A stretch of 64,000 bases of DNA from positions 1 to 64,000 of the forward strand of contig NZ_JAOYFC010000001.1 of NCBI RefSeq assembly GCF_025802015.1. Direction: 5' to 3'. The stretch comes from Falsihalocynthiibacter halioticoli (lineage in GTDB: Bacteria; Pseudomonadota; Alphaproteobacteria; Rhodobacterales; Rhodobacteraceae). Of this stretch, positions 7,757 through 16,678 are shown piece by piece (position 1 is the first letter of the stretch; each line of letters begins with the position of its first letter). The translations under genes were made by a program, and so were the position numbers. The notes beneath the pieces were generated by a model that saw only the letters and a program-made list of their open reading frames with translations, was not told the origin of the DNA and made no database searches.

Positions 7757-10700
7757 TTACGCGATTGCATTTGTTGTAAGGGCGTCCCGCAACTTCGCGC
7801 GCTTCTTGGCAACCTCGGCGGCGTGCCGTTCGCGCACGTGACCGTAGCCGCGAATGTGTTCAGGTAGGTCCAGAAGCTCGATCAGCACCTCAGCATCAGC
7901 TTGATTGGCCTGTGCCATGGCAAAGTCGATATCCGCCTCATACTCTTCCAGAAGCTGGCGCGCGAGCACCGCCTCTTCGCTGTTTCGGAACGGATCAAGC
8001 CGCGTGCCGCGCAGTTTGCGTAAGCGATTCATCAGCGTGAAGAAGCGCATCGCTGTCTTGCCTTTCACCGCGCCTTTGGTGTGCTTGCCGGTCTTGGGGT
8101 CAACCCCGCCGATGGGCCATGCGCCGAAGTAAAACGTCATCTCCATCTCGCCCTCGAAGGCCTCTTCGAGCGACGCACGGAAGGATGGCTTGCAGTACAG
8201 TCGCGCGACTTCCCATTCGTCCTTGACCGCGAGCAGCTTGTATAGCCCGCGTGCGATGGCTTTGAGAGCCTCCTCGCTCAAGCCTGCCGCTTTCGCGCTG
8301 GCGAGTTTGTCTGTGTAGCGTTTGGCAAGCGCGGGACCGTCATAGGCGATCAACTCACCCGTGCGATGGGCGATGATCTCATCGAGAGTTTTCTCGTGCA
8401 GTGCATCAAGAAAGGTCTCGGTCTTATCTCCCATCAATTCCTTTGCGGCCGCTGGATCACCCATTGCAAGGCGTCCCAATTCGAAGGCCTGCTTGTTTTT
8501 GACGACAGCGACGCCGTTCAAATCAATCGCGTGGTAGATCGCTTCCAAAGACAACGGGATGCCCCCCTGTTGCCAGCTTGCGCCCATCAGCAGCATATTG
8601 GCAAAGACCCGGTCCCCCATGATTTTCTCGGCCAGTTCCTGCGCGTTCATCGTCCGTGCGCCATCGCCCAGAACTGTGCTCAGACGCTCGGCCTGTTCAG
8701 CGCCGCTCAACTGCCAATCGGGGTTCTTGGAAAACTCCGAGGTGGGCACCACGGTCGTGTCACTGACTGCAACAGATTTTCCGTGGGTCAGCTTGGAGAG
8801 CGCTTCATCTCCCGCCGCCACTACCAGATCGCAGCCGATGAGCGCATCGGCTTCTCCCGCCGCGATCCGAGTGGCGCGCATTTGCTCGGGGCTGAGCGCA
8901 AGCTTGATATGGCTGTGCACCGCGCCGTATTTCTGGGCCAGACCCGTGATGTCGAGGTTCGACGAGAAATACCCGTCTGCATGTGCGGCGACGGCCAGAA
9001 TCTGCCCCACAGTCACAACGCCCGCGCCACCGATCCCAGAGACCAAAATCGACCACGAGCCATCGATTTCGCGCGGCGTGGGGAGCGGCAAGTGGCTGAC
9101 ATCGATTGCGACCTCGGTCTGTTGTACCTTGCGCGGTGTTGCGCCTGTGAGCGTGACGAAAGACGGGCAGAAGCCCTCGATGCAGGAAAAATCCTTGTTG
9201 CAGGAGGATTGGTTGATCTTGCGTTTGCGGCCCAGTTTCGTTTCCAGCGGCTCGATGGCCATACAGGCCGATACGGTCGAACAGTCGCCGCAGCCTTCGC
9301 AAACCTCGGGGTTGATAAAGGCCCGTTTGTCGGGGTCTACCCATTTGCCGCGCTTCCGCAGGCGGCGGCGCTCGGTGGCGCAGGGCTGGTCGTAGATGAT
9401 TACGGTGACACCGGAAATGTCGCGCAACTCCCGTTGCACATGCTCCATCTCGCTGCGCGGGTGCAAGCTCGCGCCGACGCCAAGGTTCTTGCCCTCGTAT
9501 TTCTCTGGCTCGTCTGCCACCAGCGCGATGCGCTCCACCCCTTCGGCGCGCAACTGATGGACCATCTGCAACGGGCTGACCTCGCCGTCATGCGGCTGCC
9601 CGCCGGTCATCGACACGAACCCATTGTGCAGCAGCTTGTAGGTGATCGGCGCGCCTGCGGCGACAGCGGCGCGAATTGCCATCAGGCCAGAGTGAAAATA
9701 GGTACCGTCGCCCATGTTGGCGAAGACGTGTTTTTCATCGGTGAACGGGAACTGGCCGAGCCACATCGCCCCTTCGCCGCCCATATGGCTGACCGAATTT
9801 GTTGTCTTCGGATCGCGCAGCATCGCCATTGTGTGACACCCGATGCCTGCCAGCGCGCGGGAGCCGTCGACGACTTGCGTCGAACGCCCGTGCGGGCAGC
9901 CTGCGCAGAAAGAGGGCGGGCGAATGCTGCCAGCACCCAAGTTAGATAGAGTTTCGGGTTGATTGGGAAGCGACAGACCGCAATCAGCGTCGATTTCCTG
10001 CGCCACCTTCACCAGAACCCGGGTCACTTGATTGGGGTCAATCTCACCAAAACCGGGGAAGGCGCAATCGTCCGCTTCGGCGGAATAGGCCGTGCCGTGA
10101 AAGGTCTTGCCAACGATGCGAGGGCGCTGCTCCGTTTCATATAGGATCGTCCGAATCTGATCCTCCAGCAGTGGGCGTTTTTCCTCGACCAAAATTATCG
10201 TGTCGAGCCCGTCCGCAAATTTCGCGATAACTTCAGGGTCCAGAGGCCAGACCATGCCGATCTTCAGCAGCCGTGCGGGAATACTGCCCAACTTTCCATC
10301 TTTGTAGCCCAAACCCGCGAGTGATTGGTTGAGATCCTGCCATGCCTTGCCCGCAGCGATAATGCCGATGCGCGCGTCTTTCGGCCCTTCAAGCTTGTTC
10401 AACTCATTGGCGCGTGCGTAGGCGAGCGCTTTCTTCAACTTCACATCCCAGAGCAACCGCTCCTGTTCGGGGATCGGCGTGAAGGGTTTGATGCTGGTGT
10501 CAGGCACGTTTCCTTGGGGGATCACGATCTCGGGGCTGTTCGGCGAGACATAAACCGACCCGCCTCCTTCGACCACATCGGTGACCAGTTTCATGCCAAC
10601 CAGCGTGCCTGAATAGCGGCTCATGGCGATCCCGTGCAGCCCCATGTCGAGCACGTCCTGCACATTGGACGGCGCCAACAACGGCATGCCAAGCGATGCG

Positions 10701-11206
10701 AAGTTCAGGTCCGAATAGCACGCCAAAGTCGAGGATTTTGCCCCGTGATCATCCCCAACCAACAGGATCGACCCACCCTTTGGGTTGGTGCCTGCCAAAT
10801 TAGCATGTCGCAGCGGATCCATCGAACGGTCCATGCCAGGCGCCTTGCCATACCAGATCGAAAACACCCCGTCGACGCGCGCGCCTGGAAAGGTGCCGAC
10901 AAGCTGAGAGCCCCACGTGGCAGTCGCTGCAAGATCCTCGTTTACACCTGGCTGGAAGTGGATGTTGTGCTCTTTGAGTTCCTTCTCAGCTTGCCAAAGC
11001 GACATATCATATGTGCCCACAGGCGAGCCGCGATACCCTGAAATATAGCCCCCCGTATTCAGCCCAGCCGCCGCATCACGTTTGCGCTGTTGGATCGGGA
11101 GACGCACCAAGGCCTGCATGCCGGTCATATAGACCCAGCCCTCTTTCTGATGCAGTCGGTCCTCAAGGACCATGTCGAGACGTTTGACGTGGGTGTGCGC
11201 GGTCAC
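7757..11206 (-). CDS. Indolepyruvate:ferredoxin oxidoreductase family protein (fused)
   Basis: A 1149-residue single-chain 2-oxo-acid:ferredoxin oxidoreductase of the IOR type, which decarboxylates an aryl- or alkyl-2-oxo acid with CoA to the acyl-CoA. Seen in order: N-terminal pyrimidine-domain part (GYRGSPVGTYD), the TPP-binding part with CAGCPHGRSTQ and GGEGAMWLGQ/GDGTYFHSG (about 430-520), a cysteine-rich cluster region (CEGCGDC, then CNKDFSCIEGFCPS, about 640-690), the gamma-type domain (SGIGGAGVVTVGQ, about 730) and a C-terminal extension ending in a basic helix. The GTG start at 11206 has AAGGAG upstream. It lies 12 bases after the serine hydrolase gene. Aerobic Rhodobacterales commonly carry such fused enzymes for aromatic amino-acid breakdown. 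Confidence 0.92.
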   Translation of the reverse strand: MTAHTHVKRLDMVLEDRLHQKEGWVYMTGMQALVRLPIQQRKRDAAAGLNTGGYISGYRGSPVGTYDMSLWQAEKELKEHNIHFQPGVNEDLAATATWGSQLVGTFPGARVDGVFSIWYGKAPGMDRSMDPLRHANLAGTNPKGGSILLVGDDHGAKSSTLACYSDLNFASLGMPLLAPSNVQDVLDMGLHGIAMSRYSGTLVGMKLVTDVVEGGGSVYVSPNSPEIVIPQGNVPDTSIKPFTPIPEQERLLWDVKLKKALAYARANELNKLEGPKDARIGIIAAGKAWQDLNQSLAGLGYKDGKLGSIPARLLKIGMVWPLDPEVIAKFADGLDTIILVEEKRPLLEDQIRTILYETEQRPRIVGKTFHGTAYSAEADDCAFPGFGEIDPNQVTRVLVKVAQEIDADCGLSLPNQPETLSNLGAGSIRPPSFCAGCPHGRSTQVVDGSRALAGIGCHTMAMLRDPKTTNSVSHMGGEGAMWLGQFPFTDEKHVFANMGDGTYFHSGLMAIRAAVAAGAPITYKLLHNGFVSMTGGQPHDGEVSPLQMVHQLRAEGVERIALVADEPEKYEGKNLGVGASLHPRSEMEHVQRELRDISGVTVIIYDQPCATERRRLRKRGKWVDPDKRAFINPEVCEGCGDCSTVSACMAIEPLETKLGRKRKINQSSCNKDFSCIEGFCPSFVTLTGATPRKVQQTEVAIDVSHLPLPTPREIDGSWSILVSGIGGAGVVTVGQILAVAAHADGYFSSNLDITGLAQKYGAVHSHIKLALSPEQMRATRIAAGEADALIGCDLVVAAGDEALSKLTHGKSVAVSDTTVVPTSEFSKNPDWQLSGAEQAERLSTVLGDGARTMNAQELAEKIMGDRVFANMLLMGASWQQGGIPLSLEAIYHAIDLNGVAVVKNKQAFELGRLAMGDPAAAKELMGDKTETFLDALHEKTLDEIIAHRTGELIAYDGPALAKRYTDKLASAKAAGLSEEALKAIARGLYKLLAVKDEWEVARLYCKPSFRASLEEAFEGEMEMTFYFGAWPIGGVDPKTGKHTKGAVKGKTAMRFFTLMNRLRKLRGTRLDPFRNSEEAVLARQLLEEYEADIDFAMAQANQADAEVLIELLDLPEHIRGYGHVRERHAAEVAKKRAKLRDALTTNAIA

Positions 11207-11218
11207 GTGGAGGCTCCT

Positions 11219-12418
11219 TTAGGCAAAGAGATGAGAGGTGGCAATGGGGCGTAGATAGCGGGCCATCTGCATGTTCGACGTGGTGCTGAAATAGACGATG
11301 ACCAGATCACGTGATGGCGAAACATAGAGGCCTTGGTCCATGAACCCACCCTTGTACATATCACCGTCTGACCAAATGCAGTCCCACTGTCGCGCGTTGC
11401 CAAGAATCGTGTCATCGGCGAGCCTGTCGGTGAACACCGGGCCATCATATCCGTTCATAAAAAACGCCTTGTCCCGCACACCATTGCGAATGCGCGCCAA
11501 AGTCGCCTCGCTGACGATCTGTTTCGTTGAGACCTTTGGCCAGCTTGGTGTAAAGAGCATGCCAAACCGCGCCATGTCGCCCAAGGTGGAGGAGATAACA
11601 CCATGCGCCAGTGCCACACCATCTGGCGAGAGATGCACCTGCATGGGGCCTTCTGCGCCGACATGTTGCCAGACGTTTTCACGGAACAGTTCGGCCCACG
11701 GTTTGTCCGAAACAGCTTCGGCCAGTAGCACCAGCACCTGCGTGCAGGGTGACCCGTATTCGAATTTCTCGCCCGGAGTGCTGACCCGCTTGCTGGATTG
11801 CAGCACCTCAAGCAATGATTCGACGCGGCCCTGAAAAGGCGCATTGAACTCGGCCATAAAGGCGCGGATTGCGTTGGAGGAAGGGTCCGCGCGTGTGGCG
11901 TTGTTTTCTTCGCAATCCATGCCAGGGGTCATGTCCATCGCATCGCGCACGGTGACGTCATGCCAATCGGTGTCGCGCAACGCAGGAACATAGTCGCCGA
12001 TACAGCGCGTTTCGTCGATGCGGCCCTGCTCGATCAAGTGATCGATCATCAACCCCGCCATGGGTTTGGCGCAGGAAGCCCACAGGTGGGGCTGCTCTGG
12101 GCGCAAATCGGGATAGCTTTCCGCGATGACCTCACCGTTCTTGATCGCGAGAAAGGCCCGCGCGCCGCTTTGGGGGTGCACGAGATAGTCGCTCAACGAC
12201 ATCGTCCCGAGGTCCGTCGTCGCGGATATATCGAAGAGTTCGGGAAGGGGCGAAGACCCCAGCTGCGCGCGGTCCTCCGGGCTATGCACCAGCGCCGTCG
12301 GCATGGTCTCGGATATATGTGTGCACCACCAATGCCCGACATCCCCGCATTCGAGTAGTTTCGGAACCGAGACCTGCGCGCGTACGCGATAGGTCTCTTC
12401 GACTGCCAGCTTAGACAT
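11219..12418 (-). CDS. Serine hydrolase, class C beta-lactamase/esterase family
   Basis: A 399-residue member of the beta-lactamase-related serine hydrolases (Pfam Beta-lactamase; many members are esterases, lactonases or amidases). The catalytic SxxK is seen as SCAK (in HLWASCAKPMAGLM, about residue 110) and the second motif as YGS (about 220); the usual third KTG-like motif appears as KGG (about 360). No signal peptide is seen, so it is probably cytoplasmic and not a resistance enzyme. AAGGAG precedes its ATG. It sits in the TRAP/IOR operon, so it may open an ester, lactone or amide of the imported compound. Confidence 0.82.
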   Translation of the reverse strand: MSKLAVEETYRVRAQVSVPKLLECGDVGHWWCTHISETMPTALVHSPEDRAQLGSSPLPELFDISATTDLGTMSLSDYLVHPQSGARAFLAIKNGEVIAESYPDLRPEQPHLWASCAKPMAGLMIDHLIEQGRIDETRCIGDYVPALRDTDWHDVTVRDAMDMTPGMDCEENNATRADPSSNAIRAFMAEFNAPFQGRVESLLEVLQSSKRVSTPGEKFEYGSPCTQVLVLLAEAVSDKPWAELFRENVWQHVGAEGPMQVHLSPDGVALAHGVISSTLGDMARFGMLFTPSWPKVSTKQIVSEATLARIRNGVRDKAFFMNGYDGPVFTDRLADDTILGNARQWDCIWSDGDMYKGGFMDQGLYVSPSRDLVIVYFSTTSNMQMARYLRPIATSHLFA

Positions 12419-12665
12419 GGCTTCTCCTTCCTTGCTTAGGCATGCAATCCTTGTGAATGACCCCGCCCTTCATAATCAGGTGCAGCGTCTCAGATGGCCG
12501 TGTTAAAACGTCGAAATCTTCAAGCGGGTTGCCATCGATCAGCAATCGATCGCCATGCGCCCCTTCCTTAATCAGCCCATCGGTCGTGCCGTTGGAAATC
12601 CGCGCGTTGCGGATCAGCACCGGCTCTGATTGTGCGCCGGGCAGCATTGGTCGACATACAGCCAT
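12411..12665 (-). pseudogene. Internally deleted amidohydrolase remnant
   Basis: An 84-codon frame whose ATG overlaps the dctM stop (TGATG) and whose end overlaps the hydrolase start. Its first part (PVLIRNARISNGTTDGL) matches the N-terminal beta-sandwich start of metal-dependent amidohydrolases, and its second part (LLIDGNPLEDFDVL, then LHLIMKGGVIHKD) matches the extreme C-terminus of the same family. The roughly 330 residues between, including all metal ligands, are missing. The frame itself is intact across the junction, at about codon 38. The most likely reading is a single large in-frame deletion in a former operon gene. It cannot be an active amidohydrolase. Confidence 0.72.
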
Positions 12666-13921
12666 CACAGCAAACCCAGCGACAGCCAAGGGAAAGCGGC
12701 GATGATGATCAGGCCGATAAGCATGACGGCGATATAGGGCAGAACGGACATTACCAACTCGTTGAACTTCTGTTTGAAGGTCACCAGCGCCACCATCAGG
12801 TTCATCCCGACGGGCGGTGTCAGATAGCCGATCTCGAGGTTCACAATCATGATGATTCCGAAGTGTACGGGGTGAAAGCCATATGCCTGCGCCACGGGCA
12901 TCAGGATCGGCCCAAGGATAAGGATCGCCTCGTTGGTGGTCATGAACGCACCCACGACCAGCAAGAGAAGGTTTACCACGAGGATAAACGCCAACGGGCT
13001 GTCGATCCAAATGCCAACCAGCTCGACCATCTGCGCAGGTACGCGGTATTCGGTCAGCACAAGGTTCAGCGAGAGCGCCACAGCGATCAAAGGAAAGAGC
13101 GCCCCGCCAAGTTTGGCAGTTTCGGTCACGACATTGAAATATTTGCGCAAGGTCATTTCGCGGTGCACGAAGAACTCGATGAAAACCGCATAGACCAGCG
13201 CAACCGCTGCGCTTTCGGTGGGGGAATAATACCCAGAATAGATGCCGCCCAAAAGGATGACGGGAAAGAGTGCGGCCCAAATCCCATCTTTGAACGCCGA
13301 TCGAAGTTCCGCCCAGTCCATCTTTTGCGGCGGCTGGTCGCGGTTCGCCCAGATCGCATAGGCGGTCATTAGCGATATAAGAACAAGCCCGGGCACGATT
13401 CCCGCGAGAAAGAGGTCAACGATGGAAGTTTCGGTCACCAACCCGTAAAGGATTAGCGGGATAGAAGGCGGGATAATGATGCCCAGTGTGCCGCCCGAGA
13501 CCACAGTTCCAAGCGCAAAGCGGTTCGTGTAGCCTGCTTCTTTCATTGCGGGATACAGCACCGAGCCAACAGCGATCATCGTCACAATGGACGAGCCGGA
13601 AATAGCCGCAAAAATCGCGCACGAAATGATCGCGGCCACGCCAAGACCGCCACGGCTCGGCGCGGTCATGGCCCGCACGATCCGAACCAGTCGCCGCGCG
13701 GCGGTGCCTTCGGTCATCACCGCACCGCACAGCAGGAACAGTGGCACCGACAGGATGAGTTCCTTGTTGAGCGAGGTCCACATATCCTCGACGATGTAGT
13801 CAAGATAGCCGTGGCCCCAGACAAGATGCACATAGGCAATAGCGGCGATGAGAATAACCGTCAGTGTCTGGCGCAGCACTAGCAGTGCAAGAACAAGACC
13901 AAGAAGACCTAAAGCGCTCAT
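12665..13921 (-). CDS. TRAP transporter large permease (DctM)
   Basis: A 418-residue integral membrane protein with about 12 hydrophobic segments, the large subunit of a tripartite ATP-independent periplasmic transporter. Family signatures seen: SVPLFLLCGAVMTEG, the GGTLGIIIPPSIPLILYG block in the middle, and EIGYLTPPVGMNLMV near the C-terminus. It uses an ion gradient to import a carboxylate delivered by the DctP protein. Its ATG overlaps the dctQ stop (ATGA), so the two are translationally coupled, and its stop overlaps the start of the amidohydrolase remnant. Confidence 0.93.
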   Translation of the reverse strand: MSALGLLGLVLALLVLRQTLTVILIAAIAYVHLVWGHGYLDYIVEDMWTSLNKELILSVPLFLLCGAVMTEGTAARRLVRIVRAMTAPSRGGLGVAAIISCAIFAAISGSSIVTMIAVGSVLYPAMKEAGYTNRFALGTVVSGGTLGIIIPPSIPLILYGLVTETSIVDLFLAGIVPGLVLISLMTAYAIWANRDQPPQKMDWAELRSAFKDGIWAALFPVILLGGIYSGYYSPTESAAVALVYAVFIEFFVHREMTLRKYFNVVTETAKLGGALFPLIAVALSLNLVLTEYRVPAQMVELVGIWIDSPLAFILVVNLLLLVVGAFMTTNEAILILGPILMPVAQAYGFHPVHFGIIMIVNLEIGYLTPPVGMNLMVALVTFKQKFNELVMSVLPYIAVMLIGLIIIAAFPWLSLGLL

Positions 13922-14472
13922 TCTACGGCCTCTTCACGCGCTGGCGCGGATGCGGGCCAGATTGCAAAAATGAAGTACCGCACGGCAGCGGAAGCGAAAC
14001 CAATAGGAATTGCGCACTGTATGATCCAAACGGGCGTCTCAAGTCCCGGCATGACCGTGCCGATAGACTTGGACGACGCCACAAACACCCAGCCATAGTA
14101 GGTAACCGCAGCAAAGACCGCACCGCTGATCAGGTTGGCCAATCTATCTATGTTCGCCCCCCAAGAGGCAGGCACCCAAGAAAAAGCAATGCGCGGAACA
14201 ATCTGTGTGCCGGTCGCAACGCTCACTCCGAGGCCCGCGAAAGCACCGATAACCAACAGGAACAGGGACATTTTTCCAGCGCCATACAGCCCTGTTGACC
14301 CCATCTCGAAGCCCAAGGCAGTGCCCACGGGCCCTACAAACTCACGTCCCGCAACATCAAGAAAGATCAAAACCCCAATCATTGTGAACGCGACAACTGC
14401 GATCCATTTTTCGGCTAGGTGCCAGATGCTTAGCAATTTGGTCACGGGCGCTGGCGTGATTTGGCTTGTCAT
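13918..14472 (-). CDS. TRAP transporter small permease (DctQ)
   Basis: A 184-residue four-helix membrane protein with the DctQ pattern: helix 1 near residues 20-40 (AVVAFTMIGVLIFLDVAGREF, the conserved D-x3-R in helix 1), helix 2 near 60-80, helix 3 near 110-130 and helix 4 near 150-170. It pairs with DctM to form the membrane part of the importer. It follows the DctP gene by 70 bases that contain a hairpin. Confidence 0.88.
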   Translation of the reverse strand: MTSQITPAPVTKLLSIWHLAEKWIAVVAFTMIGVLIFLDVAGREFVGPVGTALGFEMGSTGLYGAGKMSLFLLVIGAFAGLGVSVATGTQIVPRIAFSWVPASWGANIDRLANLISGAVFAAVTYYGWVFVASSKSIGTVMPGLETPVWIIQCAIPIGFASAAVRYFIFAIWPASAPAREEAVE

Positions 14473-14504
14473 GGGAATACGCTCTTCGACAATGAGGTGG
14501 TGAA

Positions 14505-14524
14505 GGCCGCCAGATTTGGCGACC
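14505..14524 (-). promoter_or_regulatory. Intercistronic hairpin between DctP and DctQ genes
   Basis: GGCCGCC-AGATTT-GGCGACC on the plus strand, which in the minus-strand mRNA makes a 7-bp stem with one G-U pair. No U-run follows, so it is more likely an mRNA-stabilising or attenuating hairpin that keeps binding-protein levels above permease levels than a full terminator. Confidence 0.45.
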
Positions 14525-14542
14525 CTCGCGAAGCACTGGGGC

Positions 14543-15547
14543 TCACTTACCGCAAGCGGCTTTGCCTTCTTCCATCAGCTTGATGATTTTTGCGCCATCT
14601 TCGCCATAGTCAGCAGCCATTGCTGCCCAGAACGGGGGCAGTTTTTCGCGGAAGGCTGCAACCTGCTCGGCAGGGACTTCGATGATGGACCCACCGCTTT
14701 GGGTATGCATCCCTCGCAGCACGTCTTCGAACGCGAAAATCTCATCCATGACGGCCTTTGACGAGAATTGAGCGAAAGCACGCTTGACAGCAGCCTGGTC
14801 TTCTTCACTCAGACGCTCCAGAACGCGCTGACTCATGGCGAACATCGCCGGACCGTTTGAATAATTGTATTCGGACACAACCGGGTAAACCTTGTTAAGT
14901 CCAGATGGGATGTAGAATGTATAGACCGTTGGATAGACGTCGATCAGACCTGTCGAAGCAGAGGACGCCGCTTCGCCCGGGCTAACTGGTACCGGGTTGG
15001 CTCCCAGCGTTTTCCAGTATTCGGTATTGATACGATTGACAGAGATGCCGATTTTGAGACCTTTCAGGTCGTCAGGGCTCGCGATCTCGCGGTCTGACAC
15101 CAGATACCCGTTGCCAACTTCGGCCCAGGTGCCAAAATAGACGCCTTTGCTGCTCAGGCGCGCGCGGATCTCATCGGTCAAGTGATTGTCCTGCACACAG
15201 GCCCGCTGGTCATTGCTGTCGTAATAACCGTATAACTGCATCAGCCCGATTTCAGGAGCTTGCTGCGCCCCTGCGTTAACCGTGAAAAGGCCCATCTCGA
15301 TCCGGCCACGCGCCAATTGCGCCATAGTATCGTTTTCAGTACCAAGCTGCGAATTGAAGTACGGCTCGACCTTGAGGCGACCTTCGCTTTCGGTGGCAAT
15401 CGCCTCGGCCAGCCTGATGATCTGAGCGCCCCATGGGGTCTTTTCAGGCGCCGCTGTCGCAAGCTTCAAAACGGTTTCGGCGTGTGCTGCGGTCATCGAC
15501 GCCATTGCAAAAACGCCAACGGTCGCCATTGTTTTCAGAAATTTCAT
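14543..15547 (-). CDS. TRAP transporter substrate-binding protein (DctP family)
   Basis: A 334-residue periplasmic binding protein. The start at 15547 gives a clean signal peptide (MKFLKTMATV to about AAHA, residue 23) and has GGGAGGAGA upstream; an earlier codon at 15577 would bury the signal. Family features: KLATAAPEKTPWG after the signal, RGRIEMGLF, the DLKGLKIGI region with the conserved Arg in SVNR, and a C-terminal helix pair. It captures an organic acid in the periplasm and passes it to DctQM. It is the first gene of the long minus-strand run and is divergent from a LysR regulator. Confidence 0.9.
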   Translation of the reverse strand: MKFLKTMATVGVFAMASMTAAHAETVLKLATAAPEKTPWGAQIIRLAEAIATESEGRLKVEPYFNSQLGTENDTMAQLARGRIEMGLFTVNAGAQQAPEIGLMQLYGYYDSNDQRACVQDNHLTDEIRARLSSKGVYFGTWAEVGNGYLVSDREIASPDDLKGLKIGISVNRINTEYWKTLGANPVPVSPGEAASSASTGLIDVYPTVYTFYIPSGLNKVYPVVSEYNYSNGPAMFAMSQRVLERLSEEDQAAVKRAFAQFSSKAVMDEIFAFEDVLRGMHTQSGGSIIEVPAEQVAAFREKLPPFWAAMAADYGEDGAKIIKLMEEGKAACGK

Positions 15548-15634
15548 GTTGTCTCCTCCCAGCCTTTCATAGCCCAACAGAGAAAACCTTCCATTTTGCG
15601 GTCATTCAGTCCAATTTACTTTTGTATATAAATC

Positions 15635-15649
15635 ATTCAATATTCGAAT
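15635..15649. promoter_or_regulatory. Candidate LysR box (ATTC-N7-GAAT)
   Basis: ATTCAATATTCGAAT fits the T-N11-A LysR-type binding pattern as a dyad (ATTC-N7-GAAT) in the region between dctP and the lysR gene. It is the natural site for autoregulation and for activation of the TRAP operon. Confidence 0.5.
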
Positions 15650-15671
15650 GGTGATCATTTTTGCGTTTGAT

Positions 15672-15689
15672 TCCATCGACTTCGATGGA
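15672..15689. promoter_or_regulatory. Perfect 8-bp dyad between dctP and lysR
   Basis: TCCATCGA-CT-TCGATGGA, a perfect inverted repeat 22 bases from the candidate LysR box. It could be a second operator half or a site for another regulator. Confidence 0.4.
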
Positions 15690-15736
15690 TCGAGCGCGGT
15701 TGGCTTTATCACACTTTTTCTGTCGGAGGAGAGTTC

Positions 15737-16678
15737 TTGCTTAACCTTGCCCAATTGCACCACTTCAAGCTTGTTGCGCAAACCGGCAGTTTTGCCCGTG
15801 CTGCCGAACACGCCAACATTACACAACCGGCGCTGAGTAACTCGATCCGAAGCTTGGAAGCCAAACTAGGATTTACACTGTTTGAGCGCTCTGAGCGGCC
15901 TATCGCACTTACCCCTATGGCCCGCAATATCTTGCACCGAGTCGACGCGCTGATGTTTGAGGCGCGCAATCTTGACCAAGCGCTTGGCAATCTCGCCTCA
16001 GGCCAAGGCGGGCACATACGCCTTGGGATGACGGCGGTGTATTCCACGGCCCTTGGCGGGCCAATTGTCGCTGAATTTCACAATGCGCATCCGCACATAA
16101 AGCTCGACCTGGTGATGCAGGAAACCAATGCTCTCGTAGATGGGCTTCATGACGAAAGTCTTGATCTGATCGTTGGCGAAACCCGAGAGCTTCCAATTGA
16201 TCAGTCCGATACGTTGGATATCACTGAATTGTTTGCCCAGCCCGGCGGCGCATTTTGCCGAGCGGGTCATCCCATCCTGTCCATCCGCCAACCCAAGCCT
16301 GTTGATCTGGCGCGATATAGGTTTGCAGGAACCCACTTTCCGAGCGAAGTTGAGTATGCGTTTGGTTGCTTCATCGGTCGGGACCCCAACGACACGGAAC
16401 CGATGATCTCTATCGACAGTCATAACATCGCAGCGTTGCGTGACGCGGCGGTGGAAAGCAACCTGATCTTGCTGACTACGCGCGGGACCGTGCGCAATGC
16501 GCTTGCACTGGGTGTCCTGAAACAGATTCCTATCGAATTGGGTATTAACGGACACTGGTCCCTTGCTTTACGTAGGGGGCGGGTCGTACATCCTGCCGTA
16601 CCTAAACTTATTCAGAAGATCATCGAAATCAGCAAGCGCGACCACGATCAGCGGGTCGTGCCTTACGTCGCATCTTAA
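15737..16678 (+). CDS. LysR-family transcriptional regulator
   Basis: A 313-residue LysR-type regulator with an N-terminal winged helix-turn-helix (about residues 5-65; GSFARAAEHANITQPALSNS, then LEAKLGFTLFER) and a C-terminal periplasmic-binding-like effector domain (about 90-300). The start codon is TTG at 15737, supported by a strong GGAGGAGAG eight bases upstream and by the family's usual N-terminus. It is divergent from the TRAP operon, whose imported acid or a metabolite is its likely inducer. Confidence 0.9.
   Translation: MLNLAQLHHFKLVAQTGSFARAAEHANITQPALSNSIRSLEAKLGFTLFERSERPIALTPMARNILHRVDALMFEARNLDQALGNLASGQGGHIRLGMTAVYSTALGGPIVAEFHNAHPHIKLDLVMQETNALVDGLHDESLDLIVGETRELPIDQSDTLDITELFAQPGGAFCRAGHPILSIRQPKPVDLARYRFAGTHFPSEVEYAFGCFIGRDPNDTEPMISIDSHNIAALRDAAVESNLILLTTRGTVRNALALGVLKQIPIELGINGHWSLALRRGRVVHPAVPKLIQKIIEISKRDHDQRVVPYVAS

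Noticed and set aside
8366..9949. Long plus-strand frame of 527 codons opposite the IOR gene
   Set aside because: Antisense shadow of a well-supported gene; Arg/His/Ala-rich product with no motif, as expected from biased codon use on the other strand.
12666..13280. Upstream part of the frame that ends in the amidohydrolase remnant
   Set aside because: It is an out-of-frame reading of dctM; only the 84 codons from 12665 to 12411 show family similarity.
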